Shown here in pieces: positions 1 to 8,693 of a stretch of DNA of 57,068 nucleotides. Source of the stretch: Billgrantia montanilacus (lineage in GTDB: Bacteria > Pseudomonadota > Gammaproteobacteria > Pseudomonadales > Halomonadaceae). The notes beneath the pieces were generated by a model. The model had not been told where the DNA came from, did not search any database, and worked only from the letters and a program-made list of their open reading frames with translations. The DNA is taken from contig NZ_QPII01000024.1 in the NCBI RefSeq assembly GCF_003336675.1, forward strand, positions 1-57,068. Reading direction: 5' to 3'. The stretch's first letter is position 1. Every line of letters starts with the position of its first letter. Made by a program: the position numbers and the translations under genes.

Positions 1-3000
1 AGCGGCAGCATCACCGTGACCGCCGAGCTGCTGTCCGCGCTGCCACACAATGTAGACACTGACGACCTGACCATCAGCGGCCTCAGCGTCGTGGCCAGCG
101 ACCAGGACGGCGACAGCACCGAGGCTGGTATCACCGTCGAGGTCGCGGACGACCTGCCTAACGTAGAGGGAACCGAGCCCTCCGGCCATGAGGTCACTAT
201 TACCAACCTCGGCAGTGCCATCGGTGTTGGCTACAACAATAGTTTTGGCTATTACATCAAGGATGAGAACGGCAATCCTACCGCGGGCAAGGTCATTTGG
301 TCGAATGTCAAGGATGATGTGGGCGTCACCTATACCCTGGAAGGCTACGCGCCTGGTGAGGTGGGTTACTTCATTATTCCTAATGGGGCGAACCTGAACT
401 CGGGGCTGGAGAATGAGACAGACATCACATTCGTCCAAGTCAATGGTGTTTGGGTAGCGGTAACTGAGGATGGGGAGGTGTTGGTCGGACAAGACACCAA
501 TGCACCTGTACTATTCAGCGATTCGTCGCTGCACCCCGATGGCGCCTCTCATGTCGAGAACAACGCCGAAGAAGGTGATCTCAACTGGGAAGATATCTAC
601 GGCACCGGTAGTGACCGCGACTACAATGACGTCAACATCAACGTCGAATGGACTCCTGCCAACCTTACCGTTGACGAGTCGAATCTTGACGTTACGGCAG
701 CGTTTGATTTCTCTGGCTACTTCAGCGCCGAGTATGGTGCCGATGGCTTGGATGTGCGGGACTACAGCTTGAGTGTGGCCGAAGATGGTATCGACTCTGG
801 CCTGATTGATACGCTGACCGGTCAGGCTGTTCTCGTCAAGGAAGTTGATGGCGAGATTGTTGGCTATGTTGTTATCAACAGTGAAGAAGTTCCTGTCTTC
901 ACTCTTAATGTCGATGCCGAAACAGGCATTGTAACCTTGGATCAGATCAGAGCGCTGGCACATCCGCTGGAAAATGTGGTGGGAGCGAGCGACCCTGTCA
1001 ATATCCTAGCCGGTGTTGTTTTCCTGACCAAGTCTGTCAAAGACGGAGATGGTGATGAGGCAAGCGCTGTGATCGATATTGGCGAGGTTATCTATTTCCT
1101 CGACGACGGTCCAAGCGCTTTCACGCCGGACAACGCTAGCCTTGTTGAAGGCTTCACCGGCAATATCAACTTTGCAGATGTGGCCGGTAGCGATGGGGTC
1201 GGAAATGTTACTTTCCTCGTGACAGAAGGTTCGCCAGTTCTCGACAAAGGGGGCAATCAGCTGTTCTTGAATGGTGAGCCTCTCTTCTACAGCTATGAAG
1301 TGGGTAACGAATCGGTTTTGCTAGCGAAGACTGACGAGGATGATCTCGGCTTCAAGATCACACTGAATCCGGCTGCTGATACTTACACTATTAGCGATGT
1401 AGGTGAGATCTATACGATTCAGGAGCTCAGTTTTGACCTTGTGGGCTTCAACGGTGGAAATTCCTCTCTTTACGATCTCTCCAGCAGTGCCGAAGGTGCC
1501 AGCCAGGGGGTGTTGATTTCTACGACCTCCGGGGAAACGCTGAATACAAGCTCTAGTCCCAATAGAGGTCTGGGCGTAAGCAGCAGTCAGGGTATTAGTG
1601 ATGGCGAAGTGGCACGCTTCAATTTTGTCGATGACCTGACGCTTTCCGGCAGTGATGCAAGCTGGGCGAGGAACATCTCGGCGACGCAGTTCGAGCAGAA
1701 GATCAGCTACGCTAACCAAGGGGGCTCTAGCAAGGTTAATTTTACCATCCAGGCTTTCAAGGACGTCACTACGCTGTTTGATGGTGGCGAGGGTGACCTG
1801 ATCGATACTGGCAACCTGGTTGTCCTGACAGCTGACGATATCACCATCTATGATGGGAATAACAATGTCGTCGTGCATGGCACCAATGGCTTGACAGTGT
1901 CGGCCTCTGCCGATGGCACGATTACTGTTAAAGGTATGGGAGATGGATGGCGGTTTGAGGTGAACTCCAGTGAAGCCTTCCAGGCCATTGAGGTGGAAGG
2001 TGCTAGTGAGACCAAGCCATTCACTCTGAATGACTTCAGTTATGGTGCTATCGATCATGCCGTGGGCAATGGGCTGGAGCTTGAGCTGGAAGGTGTCGAC
2101 GGTGATGGTGATAGCGCCAACGGCACCATCGATGTAGAAACTCCAGAGCCCTCGCTGCTGCTGGTAGGTAACAACCTCGATAACGATCTGACAGGTGAAG
2201 GTGGGGCCGATATCTTGATCGGTGACCTAGGGGGAAAGCAGACTGTTATCGAGCCCGGTCAGTCTTACAATATCTCACTGATCCTGGATGCTTCTCTAAG
2301 TATGAATGATCCGTCCGGAACGCCTGGCCTCTCTCGCTTCCAACTGGCCAAGCAGGCCTTGAAAGCCTTGGCCGACCAGCTCGCTGACCATGACGGCACT
2401 GTCAATATCCAGCTTGTGGCATTCTCTAATAACGCTTGGGAAGTTGCGACTGTTGAAGGGCTTAATTCTGCTAATGTTGATGTCTTCAAGTCTGATATCG
2501 ATAGTGTTTCTCAGCAAACTTGGACGAATTACGAGGATGCTTTCCTCGAGTCGAAAGATTGGTTCGATGGTATAGGTTCTTCTGGCTTTGAGAATGTTAC
2601 TTATTTCCTGACGGATGGTGTGCCGACAGCCTACAACCATGGCTCGGGCTATCGCACGACAGGAGGGTACGGTACTAACCAGACTGCCATGCAAAAAGCC
2701 ATGAATGCATTTGAGGAGCTGGCTGATATCAGCACCGTCAATGCCATTGGCATAGGGGCGGACATCAATGAAGACTATCTGAGGTTCTTCGACAACTCCG
2801 ATGTGGTAGGCACCGCTTCACAATTTGTATTTGGTGGCTCGGTCACAGGCCCGGTCGGTCAGGTCGATATCGTCAACACCGCGGAGGATCTCGATGCTGC
2901 TCTGCAAGGAGGCTCTCAGCGCGACGAATTGGCTGCATTGGGTGATGATATCCTTACAGGTGGAGATGGCGATGACATCCTTTTCGGGGATACGGTTTCT

Positions 3001-3657
3001 AGTGATCATCTCTCCTGGGTCAATGGCGATACAGGTGAGGCGTTCAATGCCGGTGAGCATGATGGGTTAGGTTTTAACGGTTTGATCGAGTTCCTGCGTT
3101 GGGATAGTGACATTGGCAATAACGGTGCGACTCCCAGTGAAAATCAGATCATGGGCTATATCCGTGAGAACTGGTCTCAGCTGATCGACACGACTCGTGA
3201 GGATGGCGGCAATAACACCCTGGATGGTGGTGCTGGGGACGACATCCTGATCGGCGGTGCCGGGGACGACATCCTGATCGGCGGTGCCGGGGACGACATC
3301 CTGATCGGCGGTGCCGGGGACGACATCCTGATCGGCGGCCTTGGAGCAGACACCTTCGTCTGGAATCTTGGCGACGAGGGTGAAGAAGGTGAGGCCGCAA
3401 TCGATACGGTCAAGGACTTCTCGTTGGAAGAAGGCGACAGTCTGGATCTGAGTGATTTGCTCAGCGATGGTAACGGCCCCGAGCATCTGCGCTTCGAAGC
3501 CGAAGAGGGTGGTAGTACTACGCTCTACATCAGCACTGAAGGTAATTTCGGTAGCAACGAAGACAGTTTCAATAGCGATCTTGCCGATCAGGTTATCGTG
3601 CTGGAGAACTTCAACGGAGACCTGGATGCGCTGAAGGCGAACCTGAATATCGATTGA
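1..3657 (+). CDS. Large RTX adhesin, LapA type, C-terminal part (5' end outside window)
   Basis: The reading frame is open from base 1, so the true start lies upstream and about 1218 C-terminal residues are visible. The protein should be a type I-secreted, calcium-binding surface adhesin. In order it shows acidic repeat-like Ig/cadherin-style segments, a von Willebrand A domain with a MIDAS motif (DASLSM, encoded near 2286), a short block of RTX nonapeptides of the GGAGDDILI type (3226-3345), then a C-terminal type I secretion region ending in LNID. The VWA plus RTX plus secretion-tail architecture is that of LapA-family biofilm adhesins. Convergent lapD and lapG 1 kb downstream support this: LapG cleaves near the N-terminus of such adhesins, a region not visible here. 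Type I exporter genes (lapBCE) are not in the window. Codon use is less GC-rich than in the neighbours, as is common for giant adhesins. Confidence 0.9.
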   Translation, partial: SGSITVTAELLSALPHNVDTDDLTISGLSVVASDQDGDSTEAGITVEVADDLPNVEGTEPSGHEVTITNLGSAIGVGYNNSFGYYIKDENGNPTAGKVIWSNVKDDVGVTYTLEGYAPGEVGYFIIPNGANLNSGLENETDITFVQVNGVWVAVTEDGEVLVGQDTNAPVLFSDSSLHPDGASHVENNAEEGDLNWEDIYGTGSDRDYNDVNINVEWTPANLTVDESNLDVTAAFDFSGYFSAEYGADGLDVRDYSLSVAEDGIDSGLIDTLTGQAVLVKEVDGEIVGYVVINSEEVPVFTLNVDAETGIVTLDQIRALAHPLENVVGASDPVNILAGVVFLTKSVKDGDGDEASAVIDIGEVIYFLDDGPSAFTPDNASLVEGFTGNINFADVAGSDGVGNVTFLVTEGSPVLDKGGNQLFLNGEPLFYSYEVGNESVLLAKTDEDDLGFKITLNPAADTYTISDVGEIYTIQELSFDLVGFNGGNSSLYDLSSSAEGASQGVLISTTSGETLNTSSSPNRGLGVSSSQGISDGEVARFNFVDDLTLSGSDASWARNISATQFEQKISYANQGGSSKVNFTIQAFKDVTTLFDGGEGDLIDTGNLVVLTADDITIYDGNNNVVVHGTNGLTVSASADGTITVKGMGDGWRFEVNSSEAFQAIEVEGASETKPFTLNDFSYGAIDHAVGNGLELELEGVDGDGDSANGTIDVETPEPSLLLVGNNLDNDLTGEGGADILIGDLGGKQTVIEPGQSYNISLILDASLSMNDPSGTPGLSRFQLAKQALKALADQLADHDGTVNIQLVAFSNNAWEVATVEGLNSANVDVFKSDIDSVSQQTWTNYEDAFLESKDWFDGIGSSGFENVTYFLTDGVPTAYNHGSGYRTTGGYGTNQTAMQKAMNAFEELADISTVNAIGIGADINEDYLRFFDNSDVVGTASQFVFGGSVTGPVGQVDIVNTAEDLDAALQGGSQRDELAALGDDILTGGDGDDILFGDTVSSDHLSWVNGDTGEAFNAGEHDGLGFNGLIEFLRWDSDIGNNGATPSENQIMGYIRENWSQLIDTTREDGGNNTLDGGAGDDILIGGAGDDILIGGAGDDILIGGAGDDILIGGLGADTFVWNLGDEGEEGEAAIDTVKDFSLEEGDSLDLSDLLSDGNGPEHLRFEAEEGGSTTLYISTEGNFGSNEDSFNSDLADQVIVLENFNGDLDALKANLNID
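3226..3345 (+). repeat. 27-bp tandem repeats encoding RTX calcium-binding nonapeptides
   Basis: About four copies of a 27-bp unit, almost identical at the DNA level, encode GGAGDDILI nonapeptides. Such repeats form a calcium-binding parallel beta roll after secretion. The near-perfect DNA identity suggests recent expansion, or homogenisation by slippage or gene conversion, and the copy number may vary between strains. Confidence 0.9.
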
Positions 3658-3713
3658 CCGGCTCGTAGAGCGAAGCGCCTGGCTTTGCCGGGCGCTATCG
3701 TCTTCTAACCCAT

Positions 3714-3748
3714 CGCCCTGCCTGGAGACACCAGGCAGGGCGTTTGTT
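3714..3748 (+). terminator. Rho-independent terminator after the adhesin gene
   Basis: A perfect 12-bp stem (CGCCCTGCCTGG / CCAGGCAGGGCG) with a 5-base loop is followed by TTTGTT. It lies about 55 bases after the adhesin stop codon and ends its transcript. Confidence 0.85.
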
Positions 3749-3780
3749 ACTCTACGTTAGGATCATTCAAAGGTAGAGCC

Positions 3781-4116
3781 ATGTTCATCAAACGCGACGA
3801 GTCAGGTCAGATCGTTCAGGTCAGCCGCGAGGCGACTGCCGAGTGCAAGGAATTCGTGCCACCGTGCTCACCGGAGGTGCAGGCATTCGTGTCCGATGAA
3901 GAGGGTGGCGAGAACCTGGCTCTCTCGAAGTCGGACCTGGCTTTCGTGCGGGTGCTGGAGGACGTGATCAACGTACTGATGGACAAGAGCGTGATCAGCT
4001 TCACCGACCTGCCCGAACCCGCACAGCAGAAGCTGATGGAGCGCCAGTCGCTGCGCAAGCGGTTGAATAGCGTCGGCTTGATGTCTGAGAGCGATGACGA
4101 CAGCGGCGTGATCTAA
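3781..4116 (+). CDS. Conserved hypothetical protein, 111 aa
   Basis: A small acidic soluble protein with no signal peptide or membrane segment. The centre (DLAFVRVLEDVINVLMDKSVISFTDLP) and the following PAQQKL-ERQSLR stretch resemble a family of short uncharacterised proteins common in Pseudomonas and Halomonas, sometimes mislabelled tryptophan synthase subunit beta; there is no resemblance to TrpB. The ATG is preceded by an AAAGGTAGAG-like ribosome binding site. It sits alone between a terminator and a repeat array, so it is probably monocistronic. No function can be assigned. Confidence 0.8.
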   Translation: MFIKRDESGQIVQVSREATAECKEFVPPCSPEVQAFVSDEEGGENLALSKSDLAFVRVLEDVINVLMDKSVISFTDLPEPAQQKLMERQSLRKRLNSVGLMSESDDDSGVI

Positions 4117-4159
4117 CGCTTTTGCTTTACCTGATTACGCATAAGACTCCGCAGGCGCC

Positions 4160-4560
4160 TGGTGGAGGCCGCCGCGATGCCGGTGATCGTTGGCGTTGGC
4201 AATACCGCCGGGAGTCCTTCGGCCTCCAGTCGTGAGCTGAAGCTTCCTCCGACATAAGTAAAAGCAGCTGTTGGAGCACTGCTCCGCATCGCGACTGGCG
4301 CCGATAGGCGCCTCGGCGGAGGCTGAAAGGTTGGTTGTTGTCGCGAATACCGGTAACACCGCCGGGAGGCTTGCGCCTCCAGTCGTGAGCTGAAGCTTCC
4401 TCCGACATAAGTAAAAGCAGCTGTTGGAGCACTGCTCCGCATCGCGACTGGCGCCGATAGGCGCCTCGGCGGAGGCTGAAAGGTTGGTTGTTGTCGCGAA
4501 TACCGGCAACACCGCCGGGAGGCTTGCGCCTCCAGTCGTGAGCTGAAGCTTCCTCCTACA
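4160..4560. repeat. REP/BIME-like tandem array, about 153-bp period
   Basis: Two and a half copies of a 153-bp unit; the block starting CGTGAGCTGAAGC recurs at 4231, 4384 and 4537. Each unit contains two palindromic elements in opposite orientation: one with core CGACTGG then GCGCCGATAGGCGCC, and one that is the reverse complement of GGAGGAAGCTT...CGACTGGAGG...CCTCCCGGC. Paired inverted REPs are the definition of a BIME. The same two elements recur at 21941-22180 and 31247-32049. Open frames across this region are by-products of the repeat. Confidence 0.85.
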
Positions 4561-4590
4561 GCGGCGTGGCAACATCAGTTTACTTTAAGA

Positions 4591-4614
4591 ACAGCCGGCA
4601 CAAGTGCCGGCTGT
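4591..4614 (-). terminator. Probable terminator of lapD
   Basis: A 10-bp perfect stem (ACAGCCGGCA / TGCCGGCTGT) with a 4-base loop lies 43 bases beyond the lapD stop. On the - strand it is followed by TCTTAAAGT, a weak T-tract, so termination strength is uncertain. Confidence 0.55.
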
Positions 4615-4657
4615 CGGTCCTTCAGGCTGTCCGTTTCCGGGTGCCTTGCTATTCCCC

Positions 4658-6565
4658 TCAATCCTGGTCTTGGCGAATGCCCGGTCCGGTTACGCCATCC
4701 ATGCCCAGCTCGAATAGCACGGTGGCGGCGGTGCGGGATTCCACCCCTTCGGCGATCGCCATGATGCCAAGCGAATGGGCGAGGGTGCACATGCCGCGCA
4801 GCAGGCTCTGCTGCTGGCTCTCATTCTCGATGCCCTGGCTCAGTGACGCATCGATCTTCATGAAGGTCAGTCCCAGGTCCTGGAGCCCTTCGATCTTGCC
4901 GAACTGGGTGCTGACGTGTTCCAGGCCCATCTTGCAGCCCAGGGGCAGCAGTTCGTTGCACAGGTTCTGCAGAGCCTTCGGCTGCTGGAAGGCGATCGAC
5001 TGAGGCAACTCGAACCAGAGCCGAGATGCGCAGGCGGGCCGGGCGCGAACCCGGGAGACCACTTCACTGACGAAGCGACCGTCTCGCAAGGAGTTGGCCG
5101 AGAGGTTGATCCCGACGGGCTTGCCGCTGGTTTCGGTGTCCTTCAGGGCGGCGGTCACCACGGCGAGGTCCAGCTCGGCTGCCATGGCCAGACGTGACAC
5201 CCATGGCAGGAAGATGCCGGCAGGCTGCCACTCTCCCTTCAGGCGCAGCCGGGAGGGAATCTCATGATGGATCAAGTGCCCCTTGGGGTCGAGCACGGGG
5301 TAGTGGGCCAGGAAGACGCCCTGTTCCAGCGCATCGTTCAATGCCCGGCGCCACTCTTCATGGCTGGTGTAAAGCACGCTGCTGGCGGGAACGCTCAGGA
5401 TGATCTGCCCATTCTGCGCCTGGTTTTCGGCAGCCGCCAGCGCGCCATCGAGGCTTGCCAGCAGCTCGGCACGGCCCTCGCCCTGGGTGTATTCACACAG
5501 TGCCGATGGCAGCGAAAGCGAGATATCCTGTTCGTCAGACAGGGCTTCAAGGCGTGTCTTCAGTTCATTGCCGATGGCTTGCAGGTCGTGGTATCGCGGC
5601 ACGATCAGCGCGAAATCGCTGCCGTTCAGGCGCCCCACCTGGCCGTCGCCGAAAAATTGGCCAAGCTGCTTCAGGCTGTAGGCCACCTTCACCAGGAGTG
5701 CGTCGGTCGCTCCATGGCCGATCTGCTGATTGACTTCTCCCAGACGAGCCACCCGCACGATGGCCAGCGTGCCGCTGGCATCGTCGCTGTCGCTCTGGAG
5801 GTGAGCCTGCAACTGGTCGAGGAAGGCGGTTCGGGCGGGTATCGCAGTGACCGAATCGTTCTGCATCCGCCGCCGCAGCTGGTCGAGCTTGTCGCTCTCT
5901 GCGCCCAGCATCTGTCGCACCGCGCCGGATAGCCGGTTCATGGCCTGAACCACTTCGCGCAGTTCCAGGGTTTTGGGCTCCCTGGCCGTGGTGAAGCGTC
6001 GCTCTCCGATGGCTTGAGCCTGCGAGACGACGTCGCGTAGCGGCAGGCGAATGGTGCGCACGATCCAGCTCGCCAGCAGCAGGCTGATGACGCCGGCTAT
6101 GGCAAACCAGCCGGCCAGCTCCAGGCTGCTTCGCCACAGCGAGCGATAGGCGAAGCTGTGCTGGCTCTCCAGCTCGAGAGTGCCAAACTGCTGCCAGCCA
6201 TCCTGGACGACGGCCTGGCCGGCTGGAATATCGAAACGGACCAGCTCGACGAACCAGCCGGGTACGTCATCGATATGCCCGTTGCCAACACGCTGTTCGA
6301 TGACTCCGCCTTCCGGGTCACGAAGCTCGATGCGCCGGTAGTGGCCGGTATCGAACTGGGCGGCCAGCAGTAGCTCCAGGATCACGGGGTCCTTTTCCAT
6401 CTGGCTCATGGATAGCGCGAGGGCGTTGGCGTTGTCGGTATTCTTGATGCGAACTTCCTGCTCGATGTAGTGGCGGCTGCTCGTCACGCCGATGAGCAGG
6501 CTGCCGACGAACGCCAGCAGCAGCAGTACCACGATGGTCAGCCAGAGCTGCTTGATCAGTGACAT
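4658..6565 (-). CDS. lapD: LapD-type c-di-GMP receptor with degenerate GGDEF and EAL domains
   Basis: A 635-residue inner-membrane protein. It has a TM helix at about 7-27, a periplasmic LapD/MoxY-type sensor domain to about 150, a second TM at 151-170, a HAMP domain (about 171-223), a GGDEF-like domain and an EAL-like domain. Both catalytic motifs are lost: NGSDF (314-318) replaces GGDEF, and HHEIPSRL (433-440) stands where EALxRW is expected. This matches LapD, which binds rather than makes or degrades c-di-GMP. In the known system, c-di-GMP-bound LapD sequesters LapG in the periplasm and so keeps LapA-type adhesins on the surface. The gene lies just downstream of lapG on the same strand (64-base gap) and converges with the adhesin gene. 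Assignment rests on domain order, degeneracy and context. Confidence 0.92.
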   Translation of the reverse strand: MSLIKQLWLTIVVLLLLAFVGSLLIGVTSSRHYIEQEVRIKNTDNANALALSMSQMEKDPVILELLLAAQFDTGHYRRIELRDPEGGVIEQRVGNGHIDDVPGWFVELVRFDIPAGQAVVQDGWQQFGTLELESQHSFAYRSLWRSSLELAGWFAIAGVISLLLASWIVRTIRLPLRDVVSQAQAIGERRFTTAREPKTLELREVVQAMNRLSGAVRQMLGAESDKLDQLRRRMQNDSVTAIPARTAFLDQLQAHLQSDSDDASGTLAIVRVARLGEVNQQIGHGATDALLVKVAYSLKQLGQFFGDGQVGRLNGSDFALIVPRYHDLQAIGNELKTRLEALSDEQDISLSLPSALCEYTQGEGRAELLASLDGALAAAENQAQNGQIILSVPASSVLYTSHEEWRRALNDALEQGVFLAHYPVLDPKGHLIHHEIPSRLRLKGEWQPAGIFLPWVSRLAMAAELDLAVVTAALKDTETSGKPVGINLSANSLRDGRFVSEVVSRVRARPACASRLWFELPQSIAFQQPKALQNLCNELLPLGCKMGLEHVSTQFGKIEGLQDLGLTFMKIDASLSQGIENESQQQSLLRGMCTLAHSLGIMAIAEGVESRTAATVLFELGMDGVTGPGIRQDQD

Positions 6566-6629
6566 CTTGGTTCTTCCTCTGCCTGGGGCTGGTACCCCTG
6601 TTTTTCATGTCGACCGCTTTCGTGAATCA

Positions 6630-7337
6630 TCAGATAAACCCCTGTTGCTGCATGCGCTCGATCACGCTGCGCCAGCGCGACAGTCGTGCCACAGGATCGG
6701 CCCGCGATTGAGTGGAGCCGCCGGCCCAAAGCCCTTCGCTGTTGAAACTGAAGACAGGGTCCAGGTCGGTGCGCTGGGTTGCGGGTGTGATGGAGGGGAC
6801 CAGGTTGTCCAGCACCAAAGGCACGGCGCTGGGGCGCTCGTAATAGCCGAGCACCATGTGCGCCTGAACGATCTGGCTGCGCCCGATGCGGGCGCGGACA
6901 TAGATCATGCGAAGTCGCTCGCCGGGTACACCCAATTCCTTCAGGCTGACGTATTTGGCGATGGAGTAGTCCTCGCAGTCGCCCTGGCCTTGGCCCATGG
7001 TTTCCAGCGGAGTGGCCCAGTGGTCCTCTCGGCCCCAGTTGTCGATGTCGTCCACCCAGCGAACCCGGCGATTGAAGAAGTCGTTGACCTCACGCATCTG
7101 GTTGTCGAGAGGGGCTCCATTCAATCTATCCAGCAGCGCAAACCAATCTTCCAGGATGCGCAGCCCCTGTTGGCCATAGAGACGTTGCATGCTCTCACGT
7201 AGCCTGGCCCGGTTGAGTCGTGCCTCTGCCGGGCCAGGCTTGAGACCCAGCCCGACAGCCAGAAACAGCGAACCCAGGCCGGCAATGAAGCGGCGGCGAC
7301 TGGGGCTGAAGCGGTGTCTAGGAGGACGAGGGGGCAT
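6630..7337 (-). CDS. lapG: LapG-type periplasmic cysteine protease (transglutaminase-like)
   Basis: 235 residues, the usual LapG size. A catalytic triad is visible: Cys121 in GDCEDY, His160 in AHMVLGY and Asp177 in VLDNL. The acidic stretch WVDDIDNW at 94-101 falls where the LapG calcium site is expected. The N-terminus (SRRRFIAG followed by a hydrophobic run and PAEA) looks like an export signal with a Tat-like twin arginine; cleavage after Ala39 is plausible. LapG cleaves LapA-type adhesins near their N-terminus to release cells from surfaces, and is inhibited by binding LapD. The next gene on the strand is lapD, and its likely substrate is encoded at 1-3657. Confidence 0.93.
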   Translation of the reverse strand: MPPRPPRHRFSPSRRRFIAGLGSLFLAVGLGLKPGPAEARLNRARLRESMQRLYGQQGLRILEDWFALLDRLNGAPLDNQMREVNDFFNRRVRWVDDIDNWGREDHWATPLETMGQGQGDCEDYSIAKYVSLKELGVPGERLRMIYVRARIGRSQIVQAHMVLGYYERPSAVPLVLDNLVPSITPATQRTDLDPVFSFNSEGLWAGGSTQSRADPVARLSRWRSVIERMQQQGFI

Positions 7338-7517
7338 CTGGGTGCGCCGAAAGTGTTTAGTAATGTAAATCAGCGTTTCGTTGAGTATAGAGGAGTGAGA
7401 GGTGCAGGACGACCCGTGTGAGGGTTGTCATGCTGAGGTATGAGGAAATGGGCGGTGAACAGGGAGGCCAGGGCGGAGAGGCAGGGCAGGGAGTAAGTTA
7501 TGGACGACGCTTGAGGA

Positions 7518-8693
7518 TCAACCCTTGCCGGGACCCTGCCACACCCTGAGCCGCCCGATCCAGGCCAGCTTCCGGGAGGCAACGCGAAGTTCATGGGCGG
7601 CGTCATCCAGGCTCTGCTCGGGGGGCAGGTGTCGGACATAGATCGAGACATCGACCTGGTTGTCGAGATAGTGCAGGTCGAGGGCGATGCGGGTTTGCCA
7701 GGCTGGGCAGCGGGACCAGACTTCATCGAGAACACCCTCCACGTCGCGGCGCAATGGCAGGCCGGGGCGCAGGCTATGCTCGGTCTCGCCCGCATCGTCC
7801 TCGGGGTCGATGTGAAAGGTGACATCGGCAAGATTGGAGAAGTTGTCCCGCAGCCTCCGGCTGACAGCGTTGCCGATCTCGTGGGCCTCCGAGACGGTCA
7901 GCCGCGGCGCGACGACGATATGCAGGTCGAGAATGACCTGGCTGCCCAGCGAGCGGGTTCTCAGGTCGTGCACGCCATGGACGCCGGGCACTGCTTCGGC
8001 CACCGACTGCATCGCGTCGCGCTCCTCCTCCGGAAGCGCGGTGTCGATTAGTTCCTGACTCGATTCCCACAGCAGTCGGCCGCCCACTTGGCCGACCATC
8101 ACGCCGACCACGATGGCGGCCGCGGCATCCACCCAGCCGGCACCGAATTGCGCGGCGATCAGGCCGATCAATACCACTACGGTGGAGAGGGCGTCCGAGC
8201 GGGAGTGCCAGGCGTTGGCCTCCAGCAGGCGCGAATTCACTCGCTTGGCGATGCGCAGCGTATAGCGGAAGATCCACTCCTTGGCGAGCAGCGCGAAGAG
8301 AGCGACGCCGATGGCCCAGATTCCGGGCGCAGATATCGGCTCGCCGACCAGCAGGCGGCTGAGACTGGCCCAGGCGATGCCGCCGGCAACGAAAATCAGC
8401 ACACTGCCTAGCACGAGGGTGGCGAGAGTCTCGATGCGGCCGTGGCCGTAGGGGTGGTTGCTGTCTGGCTCCTGGCGTCCGTAGTGGGTCGCCGCCATGA
8501 CGAAGCCGTCGGTCACCAGGTCGGAGAACGAGTGGATGCCATCTGCTATCAGGGCGGCCGAGCCGACCAGCAGGCCGGTGATCAGCTTGAGCACGCCGAC
8601 GGTAAGGTCGACCACGGCGCCGACCAGCGTGACCCGATGAGCCTCGCGCGTCTGTGCACCGCGATCGGACGGCAGATGAACGTGTCCGCTCAC
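7518..8693 (-). CDS. Cation diffusion facilitator (CDF) family metal transporter
   Basis: 391 residues. The N-terminal half has about six TM helices with the CDF metal-site motifs HSFSDLVTD (second TM) and HSRSDALS (fifth TM), and a HPYGHGR loop. The C-terminal half is a cytoplasmic regulatory domain (GVHGVHDLRTRSLG, VILDLHIVV) with an extension longer than E. coli FieF. Members export divalent metals such as Zn, Fe, Mn or Cd in exchange for protons; the exact metal cannot be read from the sequence. The start overlaps the stop of the upstream acyltransferase by 4 bases, so the two are translationally coupled. Confidence 0.88.
   Translation of the reverse strand: MSGHVHLPSDRGAQTREAHRVTLVGAVVDLTVGVLKLITGLLVGSAALIADGIHSFSDLVTDGFVMAATHYGRQEPDSNHPYGHGRIETLATLVLGSVLIFVAGGIAWASLSRLLVGEPISAPGIWAIGVALFALLAKEWIFRYTLRIAKRVNSRLLEANAWHSRSDALSTVVVLIGLIAAQFGAGWVDAAAAIVVGVMVGQVGGRLLWESSQELIDTALPEEERDAMQSVAEAVPGVHGVHDLRTRSLGSQVILDLHIVVAPRLTVSEAHEIGNAVSRRLRDNFSNLADVTFHIDPEDDAGETEHSLRPGLPLRRDVEGVLDEVWSRCPAWQTRIALDLHYLDNQVDVSIYVRHLPPEQSLDDAAHELRVASRKLAWIGRLRVWQGPGKG

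Noticed and set aside
4113..4575. - strand open frames with repeated peptides
   Set aside because: They are produced by the 153-bp BIME array.
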